This document shows positions 16,944 through 24,958 of a stretch of 43,254 bases of DNA, piece after piece. How positions within the stretch are numbered: the stretch's first letter is position 1; every line of letters begins with the position of its first letter. The notes beneath the pieces were generated by a model. That model made no database searches and was not told the origin of the DNA. It saw only the letters and a list, made by a program, of their open reading frames with translations. The position numbers were made by a program, and so were the translations under genes. This stretch comes from Spirosoma fluviale (GTDB taxonomy: Bacteria > Bacteroidota > Bacteroidia > Cytophagales > Cyclobacteriaceae): contig CAMDLI010000008.1 in NCBI GenBank assembly GCA_945901615.1, positions 1-43,254 of the forward strand, written 5' to 3'.

Positions 16944-17530
16944 AAGGAACGGGCAAGTACTTTATAGGACTGCTTCTTCCGCCTGCACTCGAGTCCCAGT
17001 TCACCAAGCTTAAACAGGGTATTGCTGCCCAATTTCAAATAAAATACGCCCTTCATTCTCCTGCTCACCTTACCCTGAAGATGCCATTTCGGTACAAAGA
17101 GGTGAAAGAAAGAGAATTGGGACTACGGCTCACCACTCTATTGGAAACACAGGAGCCTTTTCAACTTCAGCTTGCCGGCATTGGACATTTTGGTAGGAGA
17201 AATATCCACCAACAAGTAGCCACCTCCGAATCCTTAGTTCAACTCCAAATGACACTGCGGAGCTTTTGCAAAAGATCTTTGCACCTGGTCGAAGAACTAA
17301 GTGACCGAAACTTTCAGCCACATGTGACCCTGGCTTACAAGGATTTGAAGCCTACACATTTTGAGGAAGTACTAGCCTTTACCCGCAAAAATGCAGGCCA
17401 GGGAGAATTTTTGGTCGAGCAGGCTTATCTGTTGAAAAAAGTGGAAGGCCGATGGAAAGCGGTGGCTCCTTTAATTTTCGGAGGTAATTCAGAGAATGTG
17501 CAGCCAATAGCAACGAAAGAATCTACCTAA
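16940..17530 (+). CDS. 2'-5' RNA ligase / 2H phosphoesterase family protein
   Basis: A 196-residue protein with the two His-x-Thr-type motifs of the 2H phosphoesterase superfamily: HLTL at residue 43 and HVTL at residue 128, each at the end of one lobe of the expected bilobal fold. Relatives (LigT/ThpR, YjcG) hydrolyse 2',3'-cyclic or 2'-5' phosphodiester bonds in RNA or nucleotides. It overlaps the methyltransferase by 4 bases (ATGA), so it belongs to the same operon, though a link between polysaccharide synthesis and an RNA enzyme is not obvious. Substrate unknown. Confidence 0.8.
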   Translation: MKGTGKYFIGLLLPPALESQFTKLKQGIAAQFQIKYALHSPAHLTLKMPFRYKEVKERELGLRLTTLLETQEPFQLQLAGIGHFGRRNIHQQVATSESLVQLQMTLRSFCKRSLHLVEELSDRNFQPHVTLAYKDLKPTHFEEVLAFTRKNAGQGEFLVEQAYLLKKVEGRWKAVAPLIFGGNSENVQPIATKEST

Positions 17531-17600
17531 TCCACAATTTTTCAGGTCTGATGAAACAATTTGCCCTGAAAAACTGATTTATATCCATCTCCTTAACACC

Positions 17601-19073
17601 ATGAAAAAAGCGCTAGTAGTTGGTTCGGGCATTGCCGGCATTGCGGCATCCATCCGTTTGGCGGTGAAAGGATATCAAGTAGAGGTTTTTGAAGCCAATG
17701 CCTATCCTGGAGGAAAGCTTACGGCGATTGAGGGAAAGGGATATCGTTTTGATGCGGGTCCCTCCTTATTTACCTTGCCCGATCAGGTGGAAGAATTGTT
17801 TCAGCTAGCAGGCAAAAATCCAAAAGAGCACTTTGAATACGATCGACTGGAAGTGGTGTGCCATTATTTTTGGGAGGACGGCAAGAAAGTCAAAGCCTGG
17901 GCTGACCCAGAGCGCTTTGCAACTGAAGTAGCCTCGGAACTTGGGGTTTCTGAACAAGGAATCAAAGAGGTGCTCAAGCGATCTGCATTTATTTACGAGC
18001 ACCTTTCTCCTTTGTTTATGCACCGCTCCTTACACAAGTTGAGTACTTGGATCGGACCACAGGCAAGGAAGGCCTACTTAAATTTAGGGAAACTGGGTCT
18101 TTTCTCTACCATGAATGCCTTCAATAAGCGACTTTTGAAGGACCCCAAATTGGTGCAGCTCTTCAACAGGTATGCCACCTACAACGGTTCGGACCCCTAC
18201 CAGACACCGGCAACCTTGACCATCATTCCCCACCTGGAGTTTAACCTAGGGGCCTATTTTCCGAAGCAAGGCATGCACGACATCAGCATGAGCTTGTACA
18301 AGTTGGCTCTGTCCTTGGGCGTGCGCTACCATTTCAATGCACCGGTAGATGAAATTCTCGTGGAGAATCAACGTGCCTGCGGACTTCGAGTGCAGGGTAA
18401 CGTAGTAAGCGGAGATCTTGTGGTGAATAACATGGACATGGTCAATGCCTACAAGACGATTCTCAAAAAGCAGGTGCAGCCCAAAAAGCTGTTGGAGCAG
18501 CCAAAGTCAAGCTCTGCACTGATCTTTTACTGGGGCATTTCCCAGGTTTTTGAAGAAATAGGCATGCACAATATCTTTTTTTCGGAGGATTACGAGCAGG
18601 AGTTTGAGCACCTATTTCGGAAAGGGACGATTTATGAGGATCCGACAGTGTACATCAACTGCACCTCAATCTGTAAGCCGGACGATGCGCCACTTGGCTC
18701 CATGAATTGGTTTACCATGATCAATGTTCCGAATAACCAAGGTCAAGATTGGGATCAGCTGATTGCAAAGGCCAAGAAGGACATCCTTGCGAAGCTGAGT
18801 CGTCTCTTGCATGTCGATATTGAACCATTGATCGACTTTGAGGAAATTTTAGACCCCAGGAGTATTGAATTCAAAACCTCATCTGCGCAGGGAGCCTTGT
18901 ATGGGAATAGTTCGAACACCCGGTTTGCTGCGTTTTTGCGGCATCCCAACTTTTCTAGCCAACTGAAGAGTTTATACTTCTGTGGAGGATCAGTACATCC
19001 GGGGGGAGGGATTCCTTTGGCTTTGCTCTCTGCAAAAATTATGTCCGAGGACATTCCCGACCTGAAAAAGTAA
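17601..19073 (+). CDS. crtD: carotenoid desaturase, CrtI family (CrtD-like 1-hydroxycarotenoid 3,4-desaturase)
   Basis: A 490-residue FAD-dependent desaturase. The dinucleotide-binding GSGIAG is at 8-13, followed by VEVFEANAYPGGKL and the substrate-side FDAGPSLFTLP; the C-terminus has FCGGSVHPGGGIPLAL, the CrtI-family signature. The DAGPSLFT form and KQGMHDISMSL resemble the Bacteroidota CrtD branch (3,4-desaturation of hydroxylated carotenoids on the route to myxol/saproxanthin/flexixanthin) better than the phytoene desaturase branch, which usually reads DMGPSWYWMP. This sub-assignment is from motif memory; phytoene desaturase remains possible. No other crt gene is in the window. A strong bidirectional terminator follows. 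Confidence 0.82.
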   Translation: MKKALVVGSGIAGIAASIRLAVKGYQVEVFEANAYPGGKLTAIEGKGYRFDAGPSLFTLPDQVEELFQLAGKNPKEHFEYDRLEVVCHYFWEDGKKVKAWADPERFATEVASELGVSEQGIKEVLKRSAFIYEHLSPLFMHRSLHKLSTWIGPQARKAYLNLGKLGLFSTMNAFNKRLLKDPKLVQLFNRYATYNGSDPYQTPATLTIIPHLEFNLGAYFPKQGMHDISMSLYKLALSLGVRYHFNAPVDEILVENQRACGLRVQGNVVSGDLVVNNMDMVNAYKTILKKQVQPKKLLEQPKSSSALIFYWGISQVFEEIGMHNIFFSEDYEQEFEHLFRKGTIYEDPTVYINCTSICKPDDAPLGSMNWFTMINVPNNQGQDWDQLIAKAKKDILAKLSRLLHVDIEPLIDFEEILDPRSIEFKTSSAQGALYGNSSNTRFAAFLRHPNFSSQLKSLYFCGGSVHPGGGIPLALLSAKIMSEDIPDLKK

Positions 19074-19091
19074 GCCCTGACCAAAAGCAAA

Positions 19092-19120
19092 AAAAGCGGC
19101 CTGTTTGATGGGCCGCTTTT
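19092..19120. terminator. bidirectional intrinsic terminator between crtD and ndk
   Basis: AAAAGCGGCC (19092-19101) and GGCCGCTTTT (19111-19120) are perfect complements around a nine-base loop. A-runs on one side and T-runs on the other let it stop both crtD (plus) and ndk (minus) transcripts. Confidence 0.85.
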
Positions 19121-19140
19121 CTAATTTTTAGGAGGGAGTA

Positions 19141-19563
19141 TTAAAGTACTCGCTCGTATTGGTTGAAGAAGAAGCTTCCTTCAATGGCTGCATTTTCATC
19201 AGAGTCAGAACCGTGAACGGCATTGGCTTCAATGGATTTAGCGAAGATTTTACGGATGGTTCCCTCAGCTGCGTTGGCAGGGTTGGTAGCTCCGATTAGG
19301 GTACGGAAATCTTCTACTGCGTTCTCTTTTTCCAGAATAGCAGCAATAATAGCTCCAGAAGACATGTAGTTGCAAAGGTCCTTGTAGAAAGGTCTTTCGC
19401 TATGTACCTCATAAAACTTTCCAGCCAATGCTGGGCTGAGTCGGGTAGCTTTTAGAGCAACGATTTTAAAACCTGCTGCTTCAATCATTTTTAAGATTGC
19501 ACCTGCGTTGCCTGCTTCGAAAGCATCTGGCTTAATCATGGTGAATGTTCTGGTTCCTGCCAT
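19141..19563 (-). CDS. ndk: nucleoside diphosphate kinase
   Basis: A 140-residue NDK that transfers the gamma phosphate from ATP to nucleoside diphosphates. [10 protein letters not shown] near the N-terminus and the phosphohistidine motif [12 protein letters not shown] with His117 are intact, as is the ERPFY segment. The ATG at 19563 gives the standard length; an in-frame upstream ATG at 19620 would add 19 residues with no counterpart in the family. A -7-like element (TAATTTTG on the minus strand, 19597-19604) lies inside that upstream stretch, which also argues for the shorter protein. Monocistronic, divergent from the DHH gene. Confidence 0.95.
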   Translation of the reverse strand: MAGTRTFTMIKPDAFEAGNAGAILKMIEAAGFKIVALKATRLSPALAGKFYEVHSERPFYKDLCNYMSSGAIIAAILEKENAVEDFRTLIGATNPANAAEGTIRKIFAKSIEANAVHGSDSDENAAIEGSFFFNQYERVL

Positions 19564-19596
19564 GGGATTTAGAGTTTCATTGGTTTGTTTCGGCTG

Positions 19597-19604
19597 CAAA
19601 ATTA
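19597..19604 (-). promoter_or_regulatory. possible -7 element of the ndk promoter
   Basis: Read on the minus strand this is TAATTTTG, an exact TAnnTTTG, 33 bases before the ndk ATG at 19563. The -33 element is not clear. On the other side of the gap, TAAATTTG at 19668-19675 (plus strand) is a matching candidate for the DHH gene. Confidence 0.3.
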
Positions 19605-19667
19605 GCGCTTTTTGATTCATAATTAAATGGGTGGAATAGAATTCTCATGTAGTTGCTTCAGTATCAG

Positions 19668-19675
19668 TAAATTTG
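19668..19675 (+). promoter_or_regulatory. possible -7 element of the DHH phosphoesterase promoter
   Basis: TAAATTTG matches TAnnTTTG exactly and lies 73 bases before the ATG at 19749 in the divergent ndk/nrnA gap. A TTG is present upstream but at a spacing of about 12, too short. Tentative. Confidence 0.28.
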
Positions 19676-19748
19676 ATGCTTTGGGATTTGTCTAAAATTT
19701 ACTGACCTTTGCTCGCTCCGGAGCCAAAAGTGCAGCTGAATCAAATTA

Positions 19749-20783
19749 ATGGAAGCTTTAGGTACGCTTATTCAAAAACTTTCCTCCCCTAGGAAAATCG
19801 TCATTACCACTCATGTGAAGCCTGATGCAGATGCCTTGGGCTCTTCCTTGGGACTTTCAAACTACCTAATCAAGAAAGGGCACGAGGTAACGGTCATCAG
19901 TCCCTCCGACTATCCTTACTTTTTGACTTGGATGAAAGGCAATGATCAAGTCTTGGATTTTTCCAAGGAACGAGATCACAAGAAAGCCTTGGGTAAGTTG
20001 GAAAAGGCCGAATTGATTTTCTGCCTTGATTTCTCGGTTTTAAGTCGGGTAAACGAATTGGGCGAATTGATTCGTCAATCCAATGCTTTCATTGTCAATA
20101 TTGATCACCACCAAGATCCGGAGGATTTCGCACACCATAGACTGTGGAGTACCGAGGCAGCAGCTACCTGCGAACTCGTCTATGAATTGATAGTCACTTT
20201 TGGTGACAAGGAGCTGATTGATAAGCATATTGCTTCTTGTCTTTATGCGGGAATTTTGACCGATACCGGAGGTTTTCGTCACCCCAATACCACCAAGAAT
20301 GTCCACTTAGTGGTTGCAGAATTGTTGGAGGCTGGTGCAAATGCGACAGAGATTGCAAACCTAATTTACGATTCAAATTCCTTAAATAGGCTCAAATTCA
20401 TTGGCTTTGCCATCACAAAGCGTTTGGTAGTGCGGGAAGATTTGCATCTGGCCTATTTTGTGATCAGTAAAAAAGATCTTAAAAAATATCAAAGTCAGAC
20501 TGGCGACACAGAGGGTTTGGTGAATTATGCCTTATCTTTGCAAGGAGTGAAATTAGCAGCGTTATTTTCTGAACGAGAAGATGGCGTCAAAATATCCTTT
20601 CGTTCTAGTGCAGATGTAGCGGTAAATAAATTTGCTGCTGCCCATTTTGGTGGGGGAGGGCATAAAAATGCAGCTGGAGGCAAATCTTCTGCTAGCTTGA
20701 AAAAAACAGTTGCACGATTTGAATCCCTTGTTCAAGAATACCGAGAAGACCTTTTTGATTCCAAAGAAGTACCTACACTATAA
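19749..20783 (+). CDS. nrnA: DHH-family phosphoesterase, NrnA-like (nanoRNase / pAp phosphatase)
   Basis: A 344-residue protein with the DHH/DHHA1 layout. Metal ligands are His22, Asp26 and Asp28 in THVKPDADALGSSL; the family-naming DHH is residues 119-121; the C-terminal DHHA1 domain ends with the substrate-binding GGGGHKNAAGG (301 onward, His305). NrnA enzymes degrade 2-5 nucleotide RNA fragments and dephosphorylate 3'-phosphoadenosine 5'-phosphate. Length is slightly above B. subtilis NrnA (313). The FKBP lipoprotein gene follows by 38 bases on the same strand, so read-through is likely. Confidence 0.9.
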   Translation: MEALGTLIQKLSSPRKIVITTHVKPDADALGSSLGLSNYLIKKGHEVTVISPSDYPYFLTWMKGNDQVLDFSKERDHKKALGKLEKAELIFCLDFSVLSRVNELGELIRQSNAFIVNIDHHQDPEDFAHHRLWSTEAAATCELVYELIVTFGDKELIDKHIASCLYAGILTDTGGFRHPNTTKNVHLVVAELLEAGANATEIANLIYDSNSLNRLKFIGFAITKRLVVREDLHLAYFVISKKDLKKYQSQTGDTEGLVNYALSLQGVKLAALFSEREDGVKISFRSSADVAVNKFAAAHFGGGGHKNAAGGKSSASLKKTVARFESLVQEYREDLFDSKEVPTL

Positions 20784-20821
20784 CCACAAACTTAAAAAAT
20801 TTGAAATTCACCTATCCTTTT

Positions 20822-21745
20822 ATGAAAAATTACAAATCCCTTGTTCTCATTGCCCTAATCGTTGGGTTAGGCACCCTTTCTTCTTGTAAAAAAACTAAAG
20901 TAACAGAGAAGGATGCCATCGAATTTACCTACATCGAAGAAGGCAAGGAGAAGCCTGCAAATGGTGCATTTCTATTGTATAATTTAGAGATTTTGACCCA
21001 GGCTGACTCGGTCATCTACAGTACTTTGACTCAGCCGTTTCCAGGCTATTTGATGGCAAATGATACCATCAAGGCTCAGAATGGCATGGACGAAATCTTT
21101 TTGGCACTTAGAAAAGGAGATTCAATCACCTTTGAGGCTACAGCAAAAGTTATTTTCAGTGGCAATCAACCTGCTCCAATTAAAGAAGGAGACCTCATCA
21201 AAGTTCGATTGGGCGCTTATGATGTAAAGACAGAAGCAGACATGCAGGCTTTCTATGAAGAGGCAATGCAAAAAGAGCAAGAGAAGGCAGCGGAACGCGC
21301 CAAGACGCTCTTGGTAGAAGAAGCAAAAACCATTGAAGCCTACATTGCAAAGAACAATTTGAAAGCACAAAAAACCGAAAGTGGACTGTACTATGTGATT
21401 GAAAAGGAAGGAACTGGCGAGGCTACTACTCCAGGAACTACCTTGTCTGTGAACTATGCGGGTTACCTAATCACAGGTGCCTTGTTTGATACTTCATACC
21501 CAGAGATTGCAAAAGCAAACAACATGTTCAGCGAGGAGCGTCCTTACGAGCCGCTACCAGTTAGTGTAGGCTTGGGTCAAGTAATTCCAGGATGGGACGA
21601 GGGATTGATGCTCTTGAAGAAGGGCTCTAAAGCAAAATTAATCATTCCTTCTCCACTTGGTTATGGAGAAAGTGGAGCTGGAGCAATGATTCCTGCCAAC
21701 TCTATTCTTGTATTTGACGTAGAAGTAACCGACTCAAAGAAATAA
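20822..21745 (+). CDS. FKBP-type peptidyl-prolyl isomerase lipoprotein (first of three)
   Basis: A 307-residue lipoprotein. The lipobox is LSSC with Cys22, following a short hydrophobic leader. The C-terminal domain (about 195-307) is a complete FKBP: VNYAGYLITGALFDTSY (Tyr212), VIPGWDEGL (Trp258), IIPSPLGYG and the closing ANSILVFDVEV, with all ligand-pocket aromatics present. Residues 30-135 look like a second, decayed FKBP domain (GMDEIFLALRKGDSITFEA mirrors GWDEGLMLLKKGSKAKLII). A Lys/Glu-rich helix joins them. The ATG at 20822 is preferred over a TTG at 20801. It should assist folding of periplasmic or outer-membrane proteins. Confidence 0.9.
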   Translation: MKNYKSLVLIALIVGLGTLSSCKKTKVTEKDAIEFTYIEEGKEKPANGAFLLYNLEILTQADSVIYSTLTQPFPGYLMANDTIKAQNGMDEIFLALRKGDSITFEATAKVIFSGNQPAPIKEGDLIKVRLGAYDVKTEADMQAFYEEAMQKEQEKAAERAKTLLVEEAKTIEAYIAKNNLKAQKTESGLYYVIEKEGTGEATTPGTTLSVNYAGYLITGALFDTSYPEIAKANNMFSEERPYEPLPVSVGLGQVIPGWDEGLMLLKKGSKAKLIIPSPLGYGESGAGAMIPANSILVFDVEVTDSKK

Positions 21746-21780
21746 CAAGTCGTACACTTTACATTAAATAACCAGAACCT

Positions 21781-22341
21781 ATGAAATCCAGACTATTTTC
21801 CGCATTGGCTTTATTTATCGGAGCACTTTCTTTGCTTTCCTGTGTGGATTCTGATCAAACTCAAGAGGTGATCTTGGAGCGGGATAAGGAAGCCATCGAA
21901 AAGTTTCTTAAAGAGAATCCCATTTCGAGCGTGAAGGAATACAGTGAGCCGATTGAAGGATTTTACATGTTCTGGGAGGTTTCAACCAAACCAGAGCGAA
22001 ACAGTTTAACGCGAGGAGATACAGTTACAGTCAACTATACAGGCAAGACACTCGATAAAAAAATCTTCGATAGCTCTATCGAGCAGGTTGCAAAGGATAA
22101 TGGCATTTTCAGTACAGGAAGGAAGTACCAGCCTCTTCGCTATGCAGTAGGCTATGGATTTACGATCACTGGATTTGAATTTGCGATATCCATGATGCAT
22201 GCAGGAGAAAAGGCAACCGTAATTTTTCCTTCTCGACTTGGCTATGGATCTCAGGCAAGTGGAGGCATTCCGGCAAACTCTCCCCTGATATTTGAACTTG
22301 ACCTTGTACAGATCAAAAAAGGCCCGAATCTAAATCCATGA
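21781..22341 (+). CDS. FKBP-type peptidyl-prolyl isomerase lipoprotein (second of three)
   Basis: A 186-residue lipoprotein with lipobox SLLSC (Cys21) and one FKBP domain from about residue 75: VTVNYTGKTLDKKIFDSS, then TITGFEFAISMMHAGEKATVIF, RLGYGSQASGGIPANSPLIFEL. The pocket-floor Trp found in most FKBPs is Phe here (GFEF instead of GWDE), a change that often lowers isomerase activity. It resembles gliding-associated GldI in type, but that role is not shown. 35 bases follow the first FKBP; the next gene overlaps its stop (ATGA), so the three form one operon. Confidence 0.88.
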   Translation: MKSRLFSALALFIGALSLLSCVDSDQTQEVILERDKEAIEKFLKENPISSVKEYSEPIEGFYMFWEVSTKPERNSLTRGDTVTVNYTGKTLDKKIFDSSIEQVAKDNGIFSTGRKYQPLRYAVGYGFTITGFEFAISMMHAGEKATVIFPSRLGYGSQASGGIPANSPLIFELDLVQIKKGPNLNP

Positions 22342-22889
22342 TGCGTAATCTTTTAGTACTCTTCCTTTTTGCCCTAGTTGGTCTCAGTTCTTGCGAGACC
22401 CCTAACCCATATAATCAGGGGCCAGCATATGATTTTGAAGGCAATCTTGCCACGGACCGTAAGAAAATTGCTGCATACTTAGATACTGCCAAAATTGATA
22501 GTATCTACCGTATCCATGATCCTAGTGGGGTCGTGGTGATTGTGCAGAAGGAAGGCAAGGGTTCTCGCCCAACGAATAATACCGTAGTCTACACAGACTA
22601 CATTGGAAAGGTGATGGCTACTGGAACGGTGTTTGATACCTCCTATGAGGCTATAGCTCGGCTCAAAAACTTATTTGTGGAGGGAAGAGTCTACGCCCCA
22701 CTTAGTTTTGTAGTAGGCACCGCCACCGTAATTACCGGTTGGGATATTGGATTCAAAAGACTCCGTCCTACCTCAAAGGCGACCCTCATTATTCCTTCGC
22801 CTTATGGCTACAGCAATCAGAAAAACAACGACAAAATCCCAGAGAATTCGATCTTGGTATTTCAAGTAGATTTCTTAGGAATCGATTGA
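22338..22889 (+). CDS. FKBP-type peptidyl-prolyl isomerase lipoprotein (third of three)
   Basis: A 183-residue lipoprotein with lipobox GLSSC (Cys19) and a single FKBP domain: VVYTDYIGKVMATGTVFDTSYE, VITGWDIGFKRLRPTSKATLII (Trp kept), SPYGYSNQKNNDKIPENSILVFQVDF. The loop around GYSNQKNN is Asn-rich and lacks the usual Gly-rich turn. ATG at 22338 overlaps the previous stop by 4 bases; a second ATG follows directly. A strong terminator 2 bases after the stop ends the operon. Confidence 0.88.
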   Translation: MMRNLLVLFLFALVGLSSCETPNPYNQGPAYDFEGNLATDRKKIAAYLDTAKIDSIYRIHDPSGVVVIVQKEGKGSRPTNNTVVYTDYIGKVMATGTVFDTSYEAIARLKNLFVEGRVYAPLSFVVGTATVITGWDIGFKRLRPTSKATLIIPSPYGYSNQKNNDKIPENSILVFQVDFLGID

Positions 22890-22890
22890 T

Positions 22891-22915
22891 AAAGGGGCTG
22901 AAAGCCCCTTTTTTT
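22891..22915 (+). terminator. intrinsic terminator after the FKBP operon
   Basis: AAAGGGGCT (22891-22899) pairs perfectly with AGCCCCTTT (22903-22911) around a GAA loop, followed by more T's. It sits 2 bases after the third FKBP stop. Confidence 0.88.
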
Positions 22916-23077
22916 GTTTGGGTATCGCCCATCCTTTTTTCGAGAGGTTGGAGGCTTTTGGCTTCAAAATTCTTTCTAACTTGTCCCTGCAATGCCCCGT
23001 AGTGAAGGAAGTGCTTTTTAGAGGAACGAATGCGGGAGAGCTTGTCAGAATCAACTAACCCAAATGACTTACTTTTT

Positions 23078-24277
23078 ATGAAAATTGGAATCATCCGAGA
23101 AGGGAAAATCCCTGTGGATCGACGCACGCCTTTTACCCCAGAGATCCTGCATGACATTCAAAAAAGCGCTGGGGATGGCCTGTCCATTTGTGTAGAAACA
23201 AGTGCGTTCCGCTGCTACGCCGATGAGGAGTACCAGGAGCAAGGGATTGAGGTGGTCAGCGACCTGTCTAAAGCAGACATTTTATTTGGCGTGAAGGAAG
23301 TACCAATTTCTCAATTGATTCCTGAAAAGACCTATTTTTTCTTTTCGCATACGATTAAGAAGCAACCTCGAAATAAAGCCATGCTGCAAGCCATCTTGGC
23401 CAAGTCAATTCGTCTGATAGACTATGAGCTATTGAAAAATCCAGCCGGAGAACGGGTGGTTGCCTTTGGGAGATGGGCAGGAGTTGTGGGTGCTTACAAT
23501 GCTTTTTGGACCTATGGAAAGAAGACGGGTCTTTATCAAATACGAAGAGCCTTGGACTGTAGGGATTTGGAGGAATTAAAAGTAGAATTGAAGAAGGTGC
23601 TGCTGCCTCCAATCAAAATTGTGGTGACTGGTAGAGGAAGAGTAGGAAAAGGGGTTTTAGAAATCTTAGAAATTTTGGGAATTCGGGAAATAGAACCTCA
23701 GGACTTTCTTAGAAATGACTTTGAAGAACCAGTTTTTACGTGCCTTTCCACTGCCGACTATGTGCGGAGCATTTCCGATAAAGGCTATGAGCAAGCCCAT
23801 TTTTATGCCTATCCAGAAGCCTATGAAAGCCAATTTATGCCTTTTGCGGAAGTTGCTGAGATTTTAATTGCTGCAGCGTTTTGGGATCCTAAGGCTCCAC
23901 GGTTGTTTGAGCTGGAGGCTATTCAATCCATAAATTTTTCAATTTCTGTAATTGCTGACATCACCTGTGATATCGATGGATCGGTTCCTACTACGCATCG
24001 GGCGTCTACCTTGCTTGATCCCGTGTATGATATAGACCGAAGTACCACACAGGAGCTCCCTCCTTTTGCAAATCAGCACAGTATTTCCGTGATGGCGATT
24101 GATAATTTGCCTTGCGAACTTCCACGCGAATCTTCGGCTGAGTTTGCCAGACAGCTTCGGGAATGGGTCGTCCCAGAATTGGGTAAAGAAAACTCAGATC
24201 TATTGGAAAAGGCCACCATTGCTCGTGACGGAGATTTGACTTTGGAATTTATGTACCTGAGCGATTACGTAAGCTAG
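23078..24277 (+). CDS. NAD(P)-dependent oxidoreductase, AlaDH/PNT-saccharopine dehydrogenase (LYS1)-like
   Basis: A 399-residue protein. The N-terminal part (IGIIREGKIPVDRRTPFTPE, then DILFGVKEVP and FFFSHTIKKQPRN) is an AlaDH/PNT N-terminal domain, with the Arg/Lys and His residues that bind the substrate in LYS1-type saccharopine dehydrogenase. A Rossmann motif VTGRGRVGKGVLEIL follows in mid-protein, and ISVIADITCDIDGSVPTT is the LYS1-like substrate loop. The enzyme probably handles an amino-acid/keto-acid conjugate; whether it acts on lysine is not known. ATG at 23078 begins right at the conserved MKIGIIREG; an upstream in-frame ATG at 23030 would add 16 non-conserved residues. deoC follows by 18 bases. 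Confidence 0.8.
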   Translation: MKIGIIREGKIPVDRRTPFTPEILHDIQKSAGDGLSICVETSAFRCYADEEYQEQGIEVVSDLSKADILFGVKEVPISQLIPEKTYFFFSHTIKKQPRNKAMLQAILAKSIRLIDYELLKNPAGERVVAFGRWAGVVGAYNAFWTYGKKTGLYQIRRALDCRDLEELKVELKKVLLPPIKIVVTGRGRVGKGVLEILEILGIREIEPQDFLRNDFEEPVFTCLSTADYVRSISDKGYEQAHFYAYPEAYESQFMPFAEVAEILIAAAFWDPKAPRLFELEAIQSINFSISVIADITCDIDGSVPTTHRASTLLDPVYDIDRSTTQELPPFANQHSISVMAIDNLPCELPRESSAEFARQLREWVVPELGKENSDLLEKATIARDGDLTLEFMYLSDYVS

Positions 24278-24295
24278 ATCCCCTAATCAATTGGA

Positions 24296-24958
24296 ATGAA
24301 ACTAAATCGTTACCTAGAATCCACCTTACTTAAGCCAACCGTTACGGAAAAGGAGATAGATCTTTTGATAGCTGATGCTATTGCAGCCCAATTTATTGGG
24401 GTGTGCGTGCCTCCTTTCTGGGTTAAAAAGGTAAAGCGAGAGCTACAAGAACAGGACATTCAGCTGGTGACAGTGATTGGCTTTCCCTTTGGCTATGAGC
24501 TATCCGAAACAAAGCTAGCAGAAGCGAAAACTGCGATTCAAGCCGGTGCAGATGAGTTGGATGTGGTATGGTCTCAAACCGCTTTCCATTCGGGCATGTC
24601 CTGGCCCAAAATAGAATTAGCACAACTAGCCAAGCTGTGTCATGAATCAGAAAGGGTCCTGAAAGTGATTATTGAAACGGCCTATTTGAGTGCTACACAA
24701 ATCCGAGAAGCCTGCTTGATTTGCCAAGATGCAGGAGCAGATTTTGTCAAGACCTCCACAGGCTATGCCCCATCTGGAGCAAAGGTAGAGGATGTACTGT
24801 TGATGAGAGAGGTCTTGCCATCCACTATTGGGATTAAAGCAAGTGGAGGTATAAAAACGCTCGACCAAGCTTTGGCACTGATACAGGCAGGGGCTGATCG
24901 TCTAGGCACCAGCGCTGCCAAATCGTTGATGGATGAATGGCGAACCAAAAATCCTTAA
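24296..24958 (+). CDS. deoC: deoxyribose-phosphate aldolase
   Basis: A 220-residue class I aldolase that splits 2-deoxyribose 5-phosphate into glyceraldehyde 3-phosphate and acetaldehyde for nucleoside catabolism. The Schiff-base Lys152 (DFVKTSTGYAPSGA), assisting Lys181 (IKASGG) and Asp89 (DELDVVW) are intact. The usual N-terminal DHTLLKP reads ESTLLKP, and the DMV motif is DVV, so it is somewhat diverged but catalytically complete. It probably shares a transcript with the upstream oxidoreductase. Its stop shares TTAA with the convergent symporter gene. Confidence 0.93.
   Translation: MKLNRYLESTLLKPTVTEKEIDLLIADAIAAQFIGVCVPPFWVKKVKRELQEQDIQLVTVIGFPFGYELSETKLAEAKTAIQAGADELDVVWSQTAFHSGMSWPKIELAQLAKLCHESERVLKVIIETAYLSATQIREACLICQDAGADFVKTSTGYAPSGAKVEDVLLMREVLPSTIGIKASGGIKTLDQALALIQAGADRLGTSAAKSLMDEWRTKNP

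Noticed and set aside
19564-19620. 19-residue N-terminal extension of ndk
   Set aside because: NDK proteins start close to the FTMIKPDAF strand, and a promoter-like element lies within the extension.
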